A DNA stretch of 64,000 bases. Origin: SIG291 sp045543455. Its GTDB lineage: Bacteria; Bacillota; Clostridia; Lachnospirales; Lachnospiraceae. How positions within the stretch are numbered: position 1 is the stretch's first letter; every line of letters begins with the position of its first letter. Made by a program: the position numbers and the translations under genes. This document shows, piece after piece, positions 16,330-24,028 of the stretch. The notes under the pieces were generated by a model. That model saw only the letters and a program-made list of their open reading frames with translations. It had not been told where the DNA came from and searched no databases. The stretch covers positions 54,288-118,287 of the forward strand of contig JAZQMK010000057.1 of the NCBI GenBank assembly GCA_045543455.1, read 5' to 3'.

Positions 16330-16363
16330 ATATACGTCACCTCATTTTAAAATAAATTAAGTT

Positions 16364-16399
16364 ACACATAGTATTACCTTTCTTAGAAAAGCTATGTGT
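16364..16399. promoter_or_regulatory. inverted repeat between MFS gene and ahpC
   Basis: ACACATAG (16364-16371) and CTATGTGT (16392-16399) form a perfect 8-bp inverted repeat with a 20-base spacer in the divergent promoter region. It could be an operator for a peroxide or drug regulator, or a hairpin in the ahpC leader (T-rich bases follow). It does not match the usual PerR box. Confidence 0.4.
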
Positions 16400-16467
16400 A
16401 TTTTTAAATGTTTTGGACAAACTATTTCTTGAGTTATGCTCAAAATATAAGAAGAGGAGTGATTATT

Positions 16468-17031
16468 ATGTCTATGATTAACAAAGAAATTGCAGAGTTT
16501 AAAACTTATGCATTTCATAACAATGATTTTAAAATGGTATCTAAAGAAGATATTTTAGGAAAGTGGAATGTATTCTTTTTCTATCCTGCAGACTTTACTT
16601 TTATATGTCCAACTGAATTAGAGGATTTGGCAGAAAAGTACGAGGAATTTAAAAAAATAGGATGTGAAATTTACTCGGTATCGACAGATACACATTTTGT
16701 GCATAAGGCATGGCATGATGCATCAAAACGTATTAAGAAAATTAATTATCCTATGTTGGCAGATCCTACTCACGGTATTTCTAAGGATTTTGGAGTGTTA
16801 ATTGAATCAGATGGATTGGCAGAGAGAGGAACTTTCATTATTAATCCGGAAGGACAAATTGTAGGTTATGAGGTAACAGCAGGTAATGTGGGGCGAAATG
16901 CAGAAGAATTACTTCGTAAGGTTATGGCTTGTCAGTTTGTTCATGCTCACGGTGACCAGGTTTGTCCTGCTAATTGGAAACCAGGTGCTGAAACCTTAAA
17001 ACCAAGCCTTGATTTGGTAGGGCAGTTATAA
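16468..17031 (+). CDS. ahpC: alkyl hydroperoxide reductase / 2-Cys peroxiredoxin
   Basis: The 187-residue typical 2-Cys peroxiredoxin reduces H2O2 and organic peroxides. The peroxidatic Cys lies in FYPADFTFICPTELEDL, and the resolving Cys in HGDQVCPANWKPG near the C-terminus. The ATG at 16468 has GAGGAG nine bases before it; an upstream in-frame ATG at 16408 has none. The stop codon overlaps the start of the next gene by one base, so the pair is translated together as peroxidase and its reductase. Confidence 0.95.
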   Translation: MSMINKEIAEFKTYAFHNNDFKMVSKEDILGKWNVFFFYPADFTFICPTELEDLAEKYEEFKKIGCEIYSVSTDTHFVHKAWHDASKRIKKINYPMLADPTHGISKDFGVLIESDGLAERGTFIINPEGQIVGYEVTAGNVGRNAEELLRKVMACQFVHAHGDQVCPANWKPGAETLKPSLDLVGQL

Positions 17032-18683
17032 TGGCAGATACACAAAATCTTTATGATGTGATAATAATAGGTGGCGGACCGGCAGGACTTTCCGCTGCAT
17101 TATATCTTACTAGGGCTAAGTATGGTGTTTTGGTGCTTGAAAAAGAGCAGTTTGGAGGGCAAATCACTATTACTCATGAAGTTGTAAATTATCCCGGTGT
17201 GGGAAAATGCAGCGGAAAAGATTTAACAGATACTATGTATAAGCAGGCAGAATATTTTGGTGCAGAATTTTTAATAGCAGAAGCAATGAAACTTGATTTA
17301 AATGATGATATAAAAATTGTGCATACCAATCGTGGAGATTTTAAATGCCTTTCGGTATTACTAGCAACCGGAGCCCATCCTAAAATGGTAGGCTTTAATG
17401 GTGAGGAAGAATATAGGGGAAGAGGCGTTGCTTATTGTGCTACCTGTGATGGCGAATTTTTTACGGGGAAAGAGGTATTTGTAGTAGGCGGTGGATTTGC
17501 AGCAGCGGAAGAAAGTGTTTTTTTAACCAAATTTGCAAGTCATGTCACTATTCTAATTAGAGGTGAGGATTTCTCCTGTGCAAAGGCAGTGGCACAAGAG
17601 GCAAGAGAGCATGAAAAAATAACTGTAATAGCCAATACGGTAGTAGAAGAGGTAAGGGGAGAAAATGGCCTAAATTATATTCGTTACAAAAATCGTAATA
17701 CTGGCGAGATTACAGAGTATCATTCTAAAGAAGGTGAAAGCTTTGGTGTATTTGTATTTGTAGGTTATGCACCGGAAACAGATTTGGTAAAGGATATTGC
17801 TAAACTAAATGAGCAAGGCTATATAATTACTGATAAGTCCCAAAAAACAAGTGTGGATGGACTGTATGCAGCGGGAGACATTTGTATCAAACCGCTTCGT
17901 CAAGTGGTAACGGCCACAAGCGACGGCGCCCTAGCAGCTACAGAACTGGAGAAATATGTGGCAAAGGTTCAGAGTAGAACTGGGATTCGCACGAAGGATC
18001 CAGTGGTTCGTGAAAAGGTAATTACTACTAAGGCAGAAAATGTGTCAGATAGAGATAATGCAACACAAAGTAAGGGAGTATTTACGGCAGAAATGTGTGC
18101 ACAGTTAGAAACCGTTTTTGAAAGAATGGAAAATTCGCTGGTGCTAAAACTCTACCTTGACAATAGACCGGTGTCAGGGCAATTGCAGGAATATGTTAGT
18201 GCGTTAACATCAATGACAGACAAATTATCTATGGAAATTGTATCGGATAAGGCTGATGAATTTGCACCATGTGTTAAACTGTACAAAGGTAATAACTATA
18301 CCGGAATTGCTTTTCATGGGGTGCCTGGAGGTCATGAATTTACTTCATTTGTGCTGGGAATTTATAATGCGGCAGGATCGGGACAGGCGATGGATGAAGG
18401 TATTAGAAAACGTATAGAAGGAATAAAAGCCAGAATAAATATAAAAATTTTAGTAACATTATCATGCACTATGTGTCCGGATTTGGTTGTCGCTGCCTTT
18501 CATATGGCGGCTGTGTCAGATAACGTTACTGTCGAAGTATATGACATCAGCCATTATGAGAATTTAAGAAATAAATACAAGGTTATGAGTGTTCCATGTA
18601 TGGTTATTAACGATGAACATGTATATTTTGGAAAGAAAAATATGCAACAATTATTAGAGATTATAGAAAATCATATTGAATGA
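17031..18683 (+). CDS. AhpF-like NAD(P)H:peroxiredoxin reductase with C-terminal thioredoxin folds
   Basis: Residues 1-310 form a thioredoxin-reductase flavoprotein: FAD site IIIGGGPAGLSAALYL, redox pair YCATCDGEF, NAD(P) site VVGGGFAAAEE and C-terminal FAD motif GLYAAGDI. Residues about 345-550 form a double thioredoxin-fold unit like the N-terminal domain of AhpF, with the redox pair LSCTMCPD. The parts are those of AhpF but in the reverse order. It passes electrons from NAD(P)H to AhpC, encoded by the overlapping upstream gene. The 550-residue length is close to that of AhpF (about 520). Confidence 0.88.
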   Translation: MADTQNLYDVIIIGGGPAGLSAALYLTRAKYGVLVLEKEQFGGQITITHEVVNYPGVGKCSGKDLTDTMYKQAEYFGAEFLIAEAMKLDLNDDIKIVHTNRGDFKCLSVLLATGAHPKMVGFNGEEEYRGRGVAYCATCDGEFFTGKEVFVVGGGFAAAEESVFLTKFASHVTILIRGEDFSCAKAVAQEAREHEKITVIANTVVEEVRGENGLNYIRYKNRNTGEITEYHSKEGESFGVFVFVGYAPETDLVKDIAKLNEQGYIITDKSQKTSVDGLYAAGDICIKPLRQVVTATSDGALAATELEKYVAKVQSRTGIRTKDPVVREKVITTKAENVSDRDNATQSKGVFTAEMCAQLETVFERMENSLVLKLYLDNRPVSGQLQEYVSALTSMTDKLSMEIVSDKADEFAPCVKLYKGNNYTGIAFHGVPGGHEFTSFVLGIYNAAGSGQAMDEGIRKRIEGIKARINIKILVTLSCTMCPDLVVAAFHMAAVSDNVTVEVYDISHYENLRNKYKVMSVPCMVINDEHVYFGKKNMQQLLEIIENHIE

Positions 18684-18695
18684 CAGTATTAAAAT

Positions 18696-18735
18696 CAGTA
18701 ACCTTGCAAAATATTTTTTTCTTGCAAGGTTACTG
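18696..18735. terminator. inverted repeat after ahpC operon, probable terminator
   Basis: A 14-bp arm (CAGTAACCTTGCAA, 18696-18709) pairs perfectly with 18722-18735 around a T-rich loop. No T run follows on the plus strand, so termination efficiency is uncertain. Confidence 0.55.
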
Positions 18736-18784
18736 AGGATTACATATAATATAGAGTATAATAATTTATATAGAAAGGAATACA

Positions 18785-19258
18785 ATGAGATTACTAATTA
18801 AACAAAGGGTATTTTCCTGGAGCGACACATACGATATTTATGATGAAATGGGAAATGTAAAATATTTTGTAAAGGCTGAAATATTTGCTTTTGGACATCA
18901 GCTACATGTATATGATGCAAATCATAATGAGATAGGTCAGGTAAGACAAAAGTTATTTACATTTACACCTAAGTTTGAAATTGTTATGGATAATGTTGTA
19001 AAGGGTACAATAGAAAAAGAATGGACATTTTTTATACCTAAATATGATATAGACTTTAATGGTTGGCATGTAGAAGGTGATTTTTTTGATTGGAATTATG
19101 ATGTTTATGCTAATGGAGTACCTATTATGCATATTAATAAAGAATGGCTTACATGGGGAGATACATATGTTATAGACTTTAACAGTGTAGAACACGAATT
19201 AATGGGAGTTATGCTTGTGGTAGCTATTGATGCGGTAAATTGTTCAAAGGATGATTAA
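18785..19258 (+). CDS. LURP-one-related (tubby-fold) protein
   Basis: The 157-residue protein has the pattern of the LURP-one-related / YxjI family: MRLLIKQRVFSWSDTYDIYDEMG, FAFGHQLHVYD, IGQVRQKLFTFTPKFEI and WNYDVYANG. These proteins form a closed beta barrel with a central helix, related to tubby, and may bind lipids at the membrane face. The function in bacteria is unknown. A clear RBS (AGAAAGGA) precedes it, and an XRE regulator follows 18 bases later. Confidence 0.8.
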   Translation: MRLLIKQRVFSWSDTYDIYDEMGNVKYFVKAEIFAFGHQLHVYDANHNEIGQVRQKLFTFTPKFEIVMDNVVKGTIEKEWTFFIPKYDIDFNGWHVEGDFFDWNYDVYANGVPIMHINKEWLTWGDTYVIDFNSVEHELMGVMLVVAIDAVNCSKDD

Positions 19259-19276
19259 TCAAAGAAAGGATTGTAT

Positions 19277-19789
19277 ATGGGACGAGTTTCAACAAAAGAG
19301 AATAAAAATATATATCAGTTAAGAAGAGAAGAACTTGGTTTATCCAGAGAAAAGGCAAGTGATTTGTTGGAAACAATACCACCGGAGCGTATTGAAAAAA
19401 TAGAAAGTGAAAAGTCATTACCACATCCGGATGAAATTTTAACTATGTCTGAAGGTTATAAAATGCCCAATCTTTGCAATTATTATTGTGCAAATGAATG
19501 TCCGATAGGAATGCAGTATGTACCGGAGGTTAAGGTAAAGGATTTATCACAGATTGTATTAGAAATGTTAGCTTCTCTTAATTCAATGAATAAACAAAAG
19601 GAGCGTCTTATTGAAATAACTGCTGATGGTTCAATTGAAGATGAAGAAATCAAGGACTTTGTAAAGATTCAAAAGGAACTTGAAAAAATATCAATAACAG
19701 TTGAAACACTGCAACTTTGGGCAGAGCAGATGCTTGCTAATAATAAGATTGATATGGAATTATATAATAAATATAAGGACACTTTTTAG
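19277..19789 (+). CDS. XRE-family regulator
   Basis: The 170-residue protein has an N-terminal helix-turn-helix (about residues 10-60, with YQLRREELGLSREKASDLLE and IPPERIEKIESEKSLPHPDEI). A Cys-containing stretch follows (NLCNYYCANECPIG, which could bind a metal), then a long coiled-coil C-terminal region. The ATG at 19277 has GAAAGGA six bases before it. It may control the neighbouring LURP-one gene. Confidence 0.75.
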   Translation: MGRVSTKENKNIYQLRREELGLSREKASDLLETIPPERIEKIESEKSLPHPDEILTMSEGYKMPNLCNYYCANECPIGMQYVPEVKVKDLSQIVLEMLASLNSMNKQKERLIEITADGSIEDEEIKDFVKIQKELEKISITVETLQLWAEQMLANNKIDMELYNKYKDTF

Positions 19790-19803
19790 TGTCTTTTATT
19801 TTG
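19778..19803 (+). terminator. terminator overlapping the stop codon of the XRE gene
   Basis: The stem GACACT / AGTGTC (19778-19783 and 19788-19793) with a TTTT loop is followed by TTTTATTTT. The stop codon TAG lies inside it. Confidence 0.65.
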
Positions 19804-19820
19804 CTGTTTTAGTGAAAATA
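19797..19820 (+). promoter_or_regulatory. 24-bp conserved element upstream of lipoprotein operon, copy 1
   Basis: These 24 bases begin TATTTTGCTG and end TTTTAGTGAAAATA. They recur at 22135-22158 with one mismatch, upstream of the paralogous lipoprotein gene. Both are followed by GCTTA/GCTAA and a TTTTG...TATTTA stretch. It is probably a shared promoter or operator. Confidence 0.5.
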
Positions 19821-19917
19821 GCTAAGTATATTTTGCTACTGTTATCATTTATAAAAATTATTGTCCCCATTATAATAAAACCATAATCAGTGAGAAAACA
19901 GATTGGAGGCGAAAAAA

Positions 19918-20037
19918 ATGAATGTACGACATAGAATTGCAGCAATCCGCCTTTTGGAAAAAATAAATGCTAATTTTGATTACACCAGGAAATTAGGAAT
20001 TTATGTCGTTAACAAAAAGGCGGAAAATAAAAAATAA
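19918..20037 (+). CDS. 39-residue basic hypothetical protein
   Basis: A small frame, MNVRHRIAAIRLLEKI then NANFDYTRKLGIYVVNKK, has a strong RBS (GGAGGC) and lies between the promoter element and the lipoprotein gene. It resembles small basic proteins with an IRLLEKI...LGI pattern that I associate with Clostridia genomes, whose function I do not know. Confidence 0.5.
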   Translation: MNVRHRIAAIRLLEKINANFDYTRKLGIYVVNKKAENKK

Positions 20038-20073
20038 GTAACAAACAAAATATTAACAAGGAGAAAAAACAAA

Positions 20074-20775
20074 ATGAAAAAAACTGTAGCGATAGCGCTT
20101 ATTATGGTGATGTTATTAGGAATGGTGGCTTGTGATAAAAAGGAAAATGAAGCAGCTACAACAAAGAAAGAGGAAGCAACAACAGATATATGGGATTCTT
20201 TAGATGATTTAATAAAGGATGCAGAGGATGAGTGGAATTCAAACTTAAATAAGGGTAAATGTGTATTGACTGATGATTCAGTTAAAACATTAAAGAGTGC
20301 TATCGATGCGGGATACGATTGCTGGGGTATGTTATCAATGGATGATATAATTATGTTGAGTTTAAAAAGCGATACATTTACAAGCGATGAAATTACAAAA
20401 TTAAAAGAAAATCTTGCAAAACTCACTGTTGCAGATTTTGCTGATAAATATGATGCTTCAATTAGTCATAGTAAATATGAAGAAGGCTCTACATTTTATT
20501 CTAAAGTTGGTTCAATAGATATTTCATTTGAGGTTGCAAACGGTGCAGCAGCAATAGCAGCTCATAAGGATGAAAGCTTTTATTCTTATGAAGATGCAGA
20601 CGAGATTAAAAATGATGTACTTACTAACATAAAGATTGACAGTGTAAATATTACTGCGCGTGTAAATAAGGCATCAGTTGATAAAATAAATGCATTAGAA
20701 GATGATAGCATAGCTGGAATTAAAGCTATAGCTGAAGAAATTGTATTTGAGGAAGTTTATTACGAAGTCAAATAG
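20074..20775 (+). CDS. lipoprotein, paralogue of 22249-23109
   Basis: The 233-residue protein has a lipoprotein signal (VAIALIMVMLLGMVAC, lipobox Cys at about 20) and a short Lys/Glu/Thr linker. Its C-terminal domain shares AIDAGYD, ITKLKE, FEVANGAAAIAAHKDESF and a DADEIKND motif with the product at 22249. No known domain is recognised. The two genes flank a convergent phosphofructokinase gene and share a 24-bp upstream element, so they arose by duplication and are probably co-regulated. It is likely exported and membrane-tethered. Confidence 0.7.
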   Translation: MKKTVAIALIMVMLLGMVACDKKENEAATTKKEEATTDIWDSLDDLIKDAEDEWNSNLNKGKCVLTDDSVKTLKSAIDAGYDCWGMLSMDDIIMLSLKSDTFTSDEITKLKENLAKLTVADFADKYDASISHSKYEEGSTFYSKVGSIDISFEVANGAAAIAAHKDESFYSYEDADEIKNDVLTNIKIDSVNITARVNKASVDKINALEDDSIAGIKAIAEEIVFEEVYYEVK

Positions 20776-20791
20776 ACAAACTGTAGGGGTT

Positions 20792-20833
20792 AAAAAAGAA
20801 GGCTGTGCAGATAGGGCTGTACGGCCTTCTTTG
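20792..20833. terminator. bidirectional terminator between lipoprotein gene and pfp
   Basis: AGAAGGC pairs with GCCTTCT and the inner seven bases pair with GU wobbles, giving a 14-bp stem with a 6-base loop. There are T residues on the right and A residues on the left, so it can serve both convergent genes. Confidence 0.8.
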
Positions 20834-20837
20834 TATA

Positions 20838-22046
20838 TTATCTTGAAATATAATATGGTAATCCATTTTTATAAGTGATATTTACTTCACCTTGAATTAA
20901 TGGAGCAAGATATTGAATCATTGATGCAGTTACATCATTGCTGTCTGCGTTGATGTAGTCATCCGGAACTTCTTTTGCTTTATTGGCAATGTCACATACA
21001 GGTGATGCGCCATATTCAATTGTATAAGGTTCATTGCTGATTCTTGTCATGGTTATCATAACAGAGGTGTTGCCATTTTCAGCCTGTTCTACAGCTTTTT
21101 GACCAAGGACAAAGGCTTCATCAATATCTGTTTTTGAAGCAAGATGGGAAGCACAACGCTGTAATACATTTAATTCTATGGAGCGAACCTTTACATTAAG
21201 ATTGTCCTTCAAGAAATATTCTAAGGTCTTGCCTGCTCCTGAAAGCTGGCTATGACCAAAGGTATCACAAGCACTGGTTGAAGCGCTGATGTATTGTCCA
21301 TTTTTGTCGCGAATACCCTCTGAAACAGCAACTATTATGTTATCCTGTTTTTCTAATAATCTTTTTACGTCCTCTAAGAATTGTGTAAGGTCAAATGGAC
21401 GCTCAGGAAGGTAAATAAGGTGTGGAGCTGCATTATAACCATTTCTTGCCAGGGCAGATGCAGCAGTGAGCCACCCGGCATCACGTCCCATAACCTCCAC
21501 TATGGTTACACTCTTAAGCTTGTAAATAAATGTATCATGGGCTATTTCTAAAAAGGTTGATGCTACATATTTGGCAGCAGAACCAAAGCCTGGAGTGTGG
21601 TCGGTAAGACATAGGTCGTTGTCTATTGTCTTAGGAATACCAATTATTCGAATAGGGCTGTCAATACTTTTTGCATAGGCAGAAAGCTTGTCAACAGTAT
21701 CCATTGAATCATTGCCACCAATATAGAAAAATGCTTCGATTTCGTGGTCTTTAAAGAAATTGAAAATATTTTCAAACACCTGAGGTTCCTTTTCTAAGGA
21801 AGGTAATTTGTAGCGGCAGGAGCCAAGATACATAGCTGGAGTTGTCTTTAAATTATCCAAAGATTTTTTATTGAATATATCAGAAAGGTTGATAATATTG
21901 TTGTTAAGAATACCTGTAATACCGTTTAATGAACCATAAATGGTATCATATTTTTTAGAATTCATTACGCCATAAATAACACCTGCTAGGCTTGAGTTGA
22001 TTGCTACAGTTGGTCCGCCTGACTGTGCCACTATACAATTTTTCAT
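20838..22046 (-). CDS. pfp: PPi-dependent 6-phosphofructokinase
   Basis: The 402-residue enzyme makes fructose 1,6-bisphosphate in glycolysis. The active-site signatures are of the pyrophosphate type: GGNDS in IGGNDSMDTV (Asp where ATP enzymes have Gly) and the Lys in IPKTIDNDL (ATP enzymes have Gly). MGRDAGWLTA is also present. PPi use makes the step reversible and saves ATP, as in many anaerobes. The start is the ATG whose complement is at 22044-22046, preceded by GGAGGAA; an upstream in-frame ATG lacks an RBS. Confidence 0.9.
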   Translation of the reverse strand: MKNCIVAQSGGPTVAINSSLAGVIYGVMNSKKYDTIYGSLNGITGILNNNIINLSDIFNKKSLDNLKTTPAMYLGSCRYKLPSLEKEPQVFENIFNFFKDHEIEAFFYIGGNDSMDTVDKLSAYAKSIDSPIRIIGIPKTIDNDLCLTDHTPGFGSAAKYVASTFLEIAHDTFIYKLKSVTIVEVMGRDAGWLTAASALARNGYNAAPHLIYLPERPFDLTQFLEDVKRLLEKQDNIIVAVSEGIRDKNGQYISASTSACDTFGHSQLSGAGKTLEYFLKDNLNVKVRSIELNVLQRCASHLASKTDIDEAFVLGQKAVEQAENGNTSVMITMTRISNEPYTIEYGASPVCDIANKAKEVPDDYINADSNDVTASMIQYLAPLIQGEVNITYKNGLPYYISR

Positions 22047-22134
22047 ATGTGTTCCTCCAATAAATAGAAATTTATATCTTCCTCGATTATAACAGATTAG
22101 CAAGGTTAAATGAAGAGTAAAAATGATATTATTC

Positions 22135-22158
22135 TATTTTGCTATTTTAGTGAAAATA
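22135..22158 (+). promoter_or_regulatory. 24-bp conserved element upstream of lipoprotein gene, copy 2
   Basis: This is the second copy of the element at 19797-19820, with one difference (A for G at the tenth base). It is about 90 bases before the start codon at 22249. Confidence 0.5.
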
Positions 22159-22248
22159 ATATAGCTTATTTTGTCATAATGATTATTTAAAGTAAGGCCT
22201 GCACAATATATAATCAAATATATCAAAAAACAAAAGGAGAAATATAAA

Positions 22249-23109
22249 ATGAAAAAAATCACAGCAGTATTATTGTCAATTATTATGGTAGTAGGTTTAG
22301 TAGCTTGTGGGGATAAGAAGAGTTCCGAGATAGCTTCCCAAAAGTCAACACAGGAATCAACTGAAGGTTCAACTAAAGAATCAACAGAGGGAAAAACTGA
22401 AGGCTCAACTGAAGGAACTACAGAGAAAGCAACAGAAAAAGCTACAGAAAAGGCAACAGAGAAAGCAACAGAGAAAGCAACAGAGAAGGCAACAGAGAAG
22501 GCTACAGAAAAAGCAACTGAAAAGGCTACAGAAGCACCAACACAGGCACCTACAGAGGCACCAACACAAAGCGATAATGAAGAACTTAGTGAAATAGTAA
22601 TTTCAAATTTAACAGGTAAAACATTGCAAGATGCTATGGATGCAGGGTACGAATTTTCAGGTTATATGAGAGCGAATAAAAAGATTGAATTATATATGTA
22701 TAAAGAAAACTTTAGGGATGAAAGAATTACAAAGCTTAAAGAAACCGTTGCAAACCTTACTGTGAAGGAATTAGTGGAAAAATATGATATAAGAATTTCA
22801 TATTTTGGAATGTTTGGTCAGTATGCATTTATGGCAGATGTTGGTTCGGTTTCTTTATCATTTGAACTTGCTAATGGAGCTACTGCAATTGAAGCACATA
22901 AAGATGAAAGCTTCTTTGATTTAGAAGAAGCAGAGGAGATACAAAATGATAAACCTACTAATGTCGACGTGATATCGGTGGATATTTACATTGATTTAGA
23001 CAGTCAATCAGTTAATAAATTGAATGAGATAGAAAGATTATCAACTGATATGTTAAAGGAAATGGCAAATGAACTTGTGATAGATCAGGCATATTGTAAA
23101 ATAAAGTAG
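22249..23109 (+). CDS. lipoprotein with TEKA tandem-repeat tether, paralogue of 20074-20775
   Basis: The 286-residue protein has a lipoprotein signal (LLSIIMVVGLVAC). A long low-complexity tether (about 25-105) follows, made of Ser/Thr/Glu and then nine TEKA repeats and APTQAPTEAPTQ. The folded domain shares AMDAGYE, ERITKLKETVANLT, FELANGATAIEAHKDESFF and EEIQND with the 20074 product. The tether probably projects the domain through the cell wall. Function unknown. A strong RBS (AAAAGGAG) and a terminator after it make it a single-gene unit. Confidence 0.72.
   Translation: MKKITAVLLSIIMVVGLVACGDKKSSEIASQKSTQESTEGSTKESTEGKTEGSTEGTTEKATEKATEKATEKATEKATEKATEKATEKATEKATEAPTQAPTEAPTQSDNEELSEIVISNLTGKTLQDAMDAGYEFSGYMRANKKIELYMYKENFRDERITKLKETVANLTVKELVEKYDIRISYFGMFGQYAFMADVGSVSLSFELANGATAIEAHKDESFFDLEEAEEIQNDKPTNVDVISVDIYIDLDSQSVNKLNEIERLSTDMLKEMANELVIDQAYCKIK
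22420..22527 (+). repeat. 12-bp in-frame tandem repeat (TEKA x9)
   Basis: Nine units of a 12-bp repeat (ACAGARAARGCN) encode Thr-Glu-Lys-Ala. Units differ mainly at third positions, so the array is not freshly expanded, but it is a good substrate for length change by slippage. Confidence 0.85.
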
Positions 23110-23115
23110 GATGAA

Positions 23116-23143
23116 GGAGTCGGTCGAAAGACCGGCTTTCTTT
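23116..23143 (+). terminator. terminator after lipoprotein gene
   Basis: The stem AGTCGGTC / GACCGGCT (23118-23125 and 23130-23137) with a GAAA tetraloop is followed by TTCTTTA. Confidence 0.8.
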
Positions 23144-23278
23144 ATAGTATTTATGATATAAGAAAGCACTTTACAGAGCTTTTTATAATTGTAAATAAAA
23201 TTGATTTGTGTATTTCAATATGCTATAATTTCATCTAAGGTATATGAAATACTAATAAAAAGTTATGGGGATGCTTTT

Positions 23279-23947
23279 ATGAATGAAGCATTAATTTATG
23301 TTTTAATAATTACTCAAATTGTATGGCTGATTATGTATATCAGCAATAAAACAAAAAAAGTCTTAGGGTTGTTTATTTTAGAACTGATTACATTTGTTTG
23401 TGGAACCGTAATGGCTACATATTATGAACAATTGCCAGGAACAGGAATGATGCCCGGACTCTCATATTTAGGCGAGATTTTGTTAGGATATCTTGCCGTA
23501 CTTCTAACGAGCCTTATTTTTGTTATAACAGCTACGGTTATTATTATACGTACTAAAAAAAGCTGGTTGTTATTTTTTGCACTTTTGTTTTTTGTAATGG
23601 GGACCTTAACTGTAACGCTTCAGATACATTTAAATTGGGGCGTACAAAAGGTAAAGGCAACAGTTTTGGAATATACAACTGAACAAAGTGGCAGTAACGT
23701 GTATGATGTGATGCGCGTAAGCTTTAGTGCAGAAGGAAAAGAGTATGTAGAAAAGCGTCACATATATGAAAAAGAATATGAGATAGGCGAAGAGATAGAT
23801 ATTTATATAAAAAAAATTCAACCAACTACGTATGATGAAGAGAAATATTCTATGACTTATTATGAGAATTATTTTTGGGTGTATTTTATATTCTATGGGA
23901 TATCATTGTTATTGATATGTGTATATATACGCAAAAATAAGTATTAA
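23279..23947 (+). CDS. membrane protein, DUF3592-like
   Basis: The 222-residue protein has about five membrane helices. The last two flank a soluble beta-strand segment (KVKATVLEYTTEQSG, MRVSFSAEGKEYVEKR, IDIYIKK), the layout of DUF3592-type membrane proteins. The ATG at 23279 is chosen because TATGGGGA lies before it and the first helix begins straight after. Function unknown. Confidence 0.55.
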   Translation: MNEALIYVLIITQIVWLIMYISNKTKKVLGLFILELITFVCGTVMATYYEQLPGTGMMPGLSYLGEILLGYLAVLLTSLIFVITATVIIIRTKKSWLLFFALLFFVMGTLTVTLQIHLNWGVQKVKATVLEYTTEQSGSNVYDVMRVSFSAEGKEYVEKRHIYEKEYEIGEEIDIYIKKIQPTTYDEEKYSMTYYENYFWVYFIFYGISLLLICVYIRKNKY

Positions 23948-23963
23948 AAAAGTGTTAAAGTTC

Positions 23964-23993
23964 TTGAAGTAAAGAATGTTTGTATGATATACT
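23964..23993 (+). promoter_or_regulatory. probable promoter of DUF1538/PII operon
   Basis: TTGAAG (23964-23969), an 18-base spacer and TATACT (23988-23993) lie just before the DUF1538 gene. Confidence 0.45.
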
Positions 23994-24028
23994 CGATTTG
24001 AATATTGTTAGAAAGAGGTTTTGTTTCA

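Noticed and set aside
16364..16399. PerR box upstream of ahpC
   Set aside because: The repeat does not resemble the PerR consensus (TTATAAT..ATTATAA) and the spacer is 20 bases, so I list it only as an inverted repeat.
22420..22527. CRISPR or other regulatory repeat array
   Set aside because: The 12-bp units are contiguous, in frame and vary at third codon positions, so they are a coding tandem repeat without spacers.
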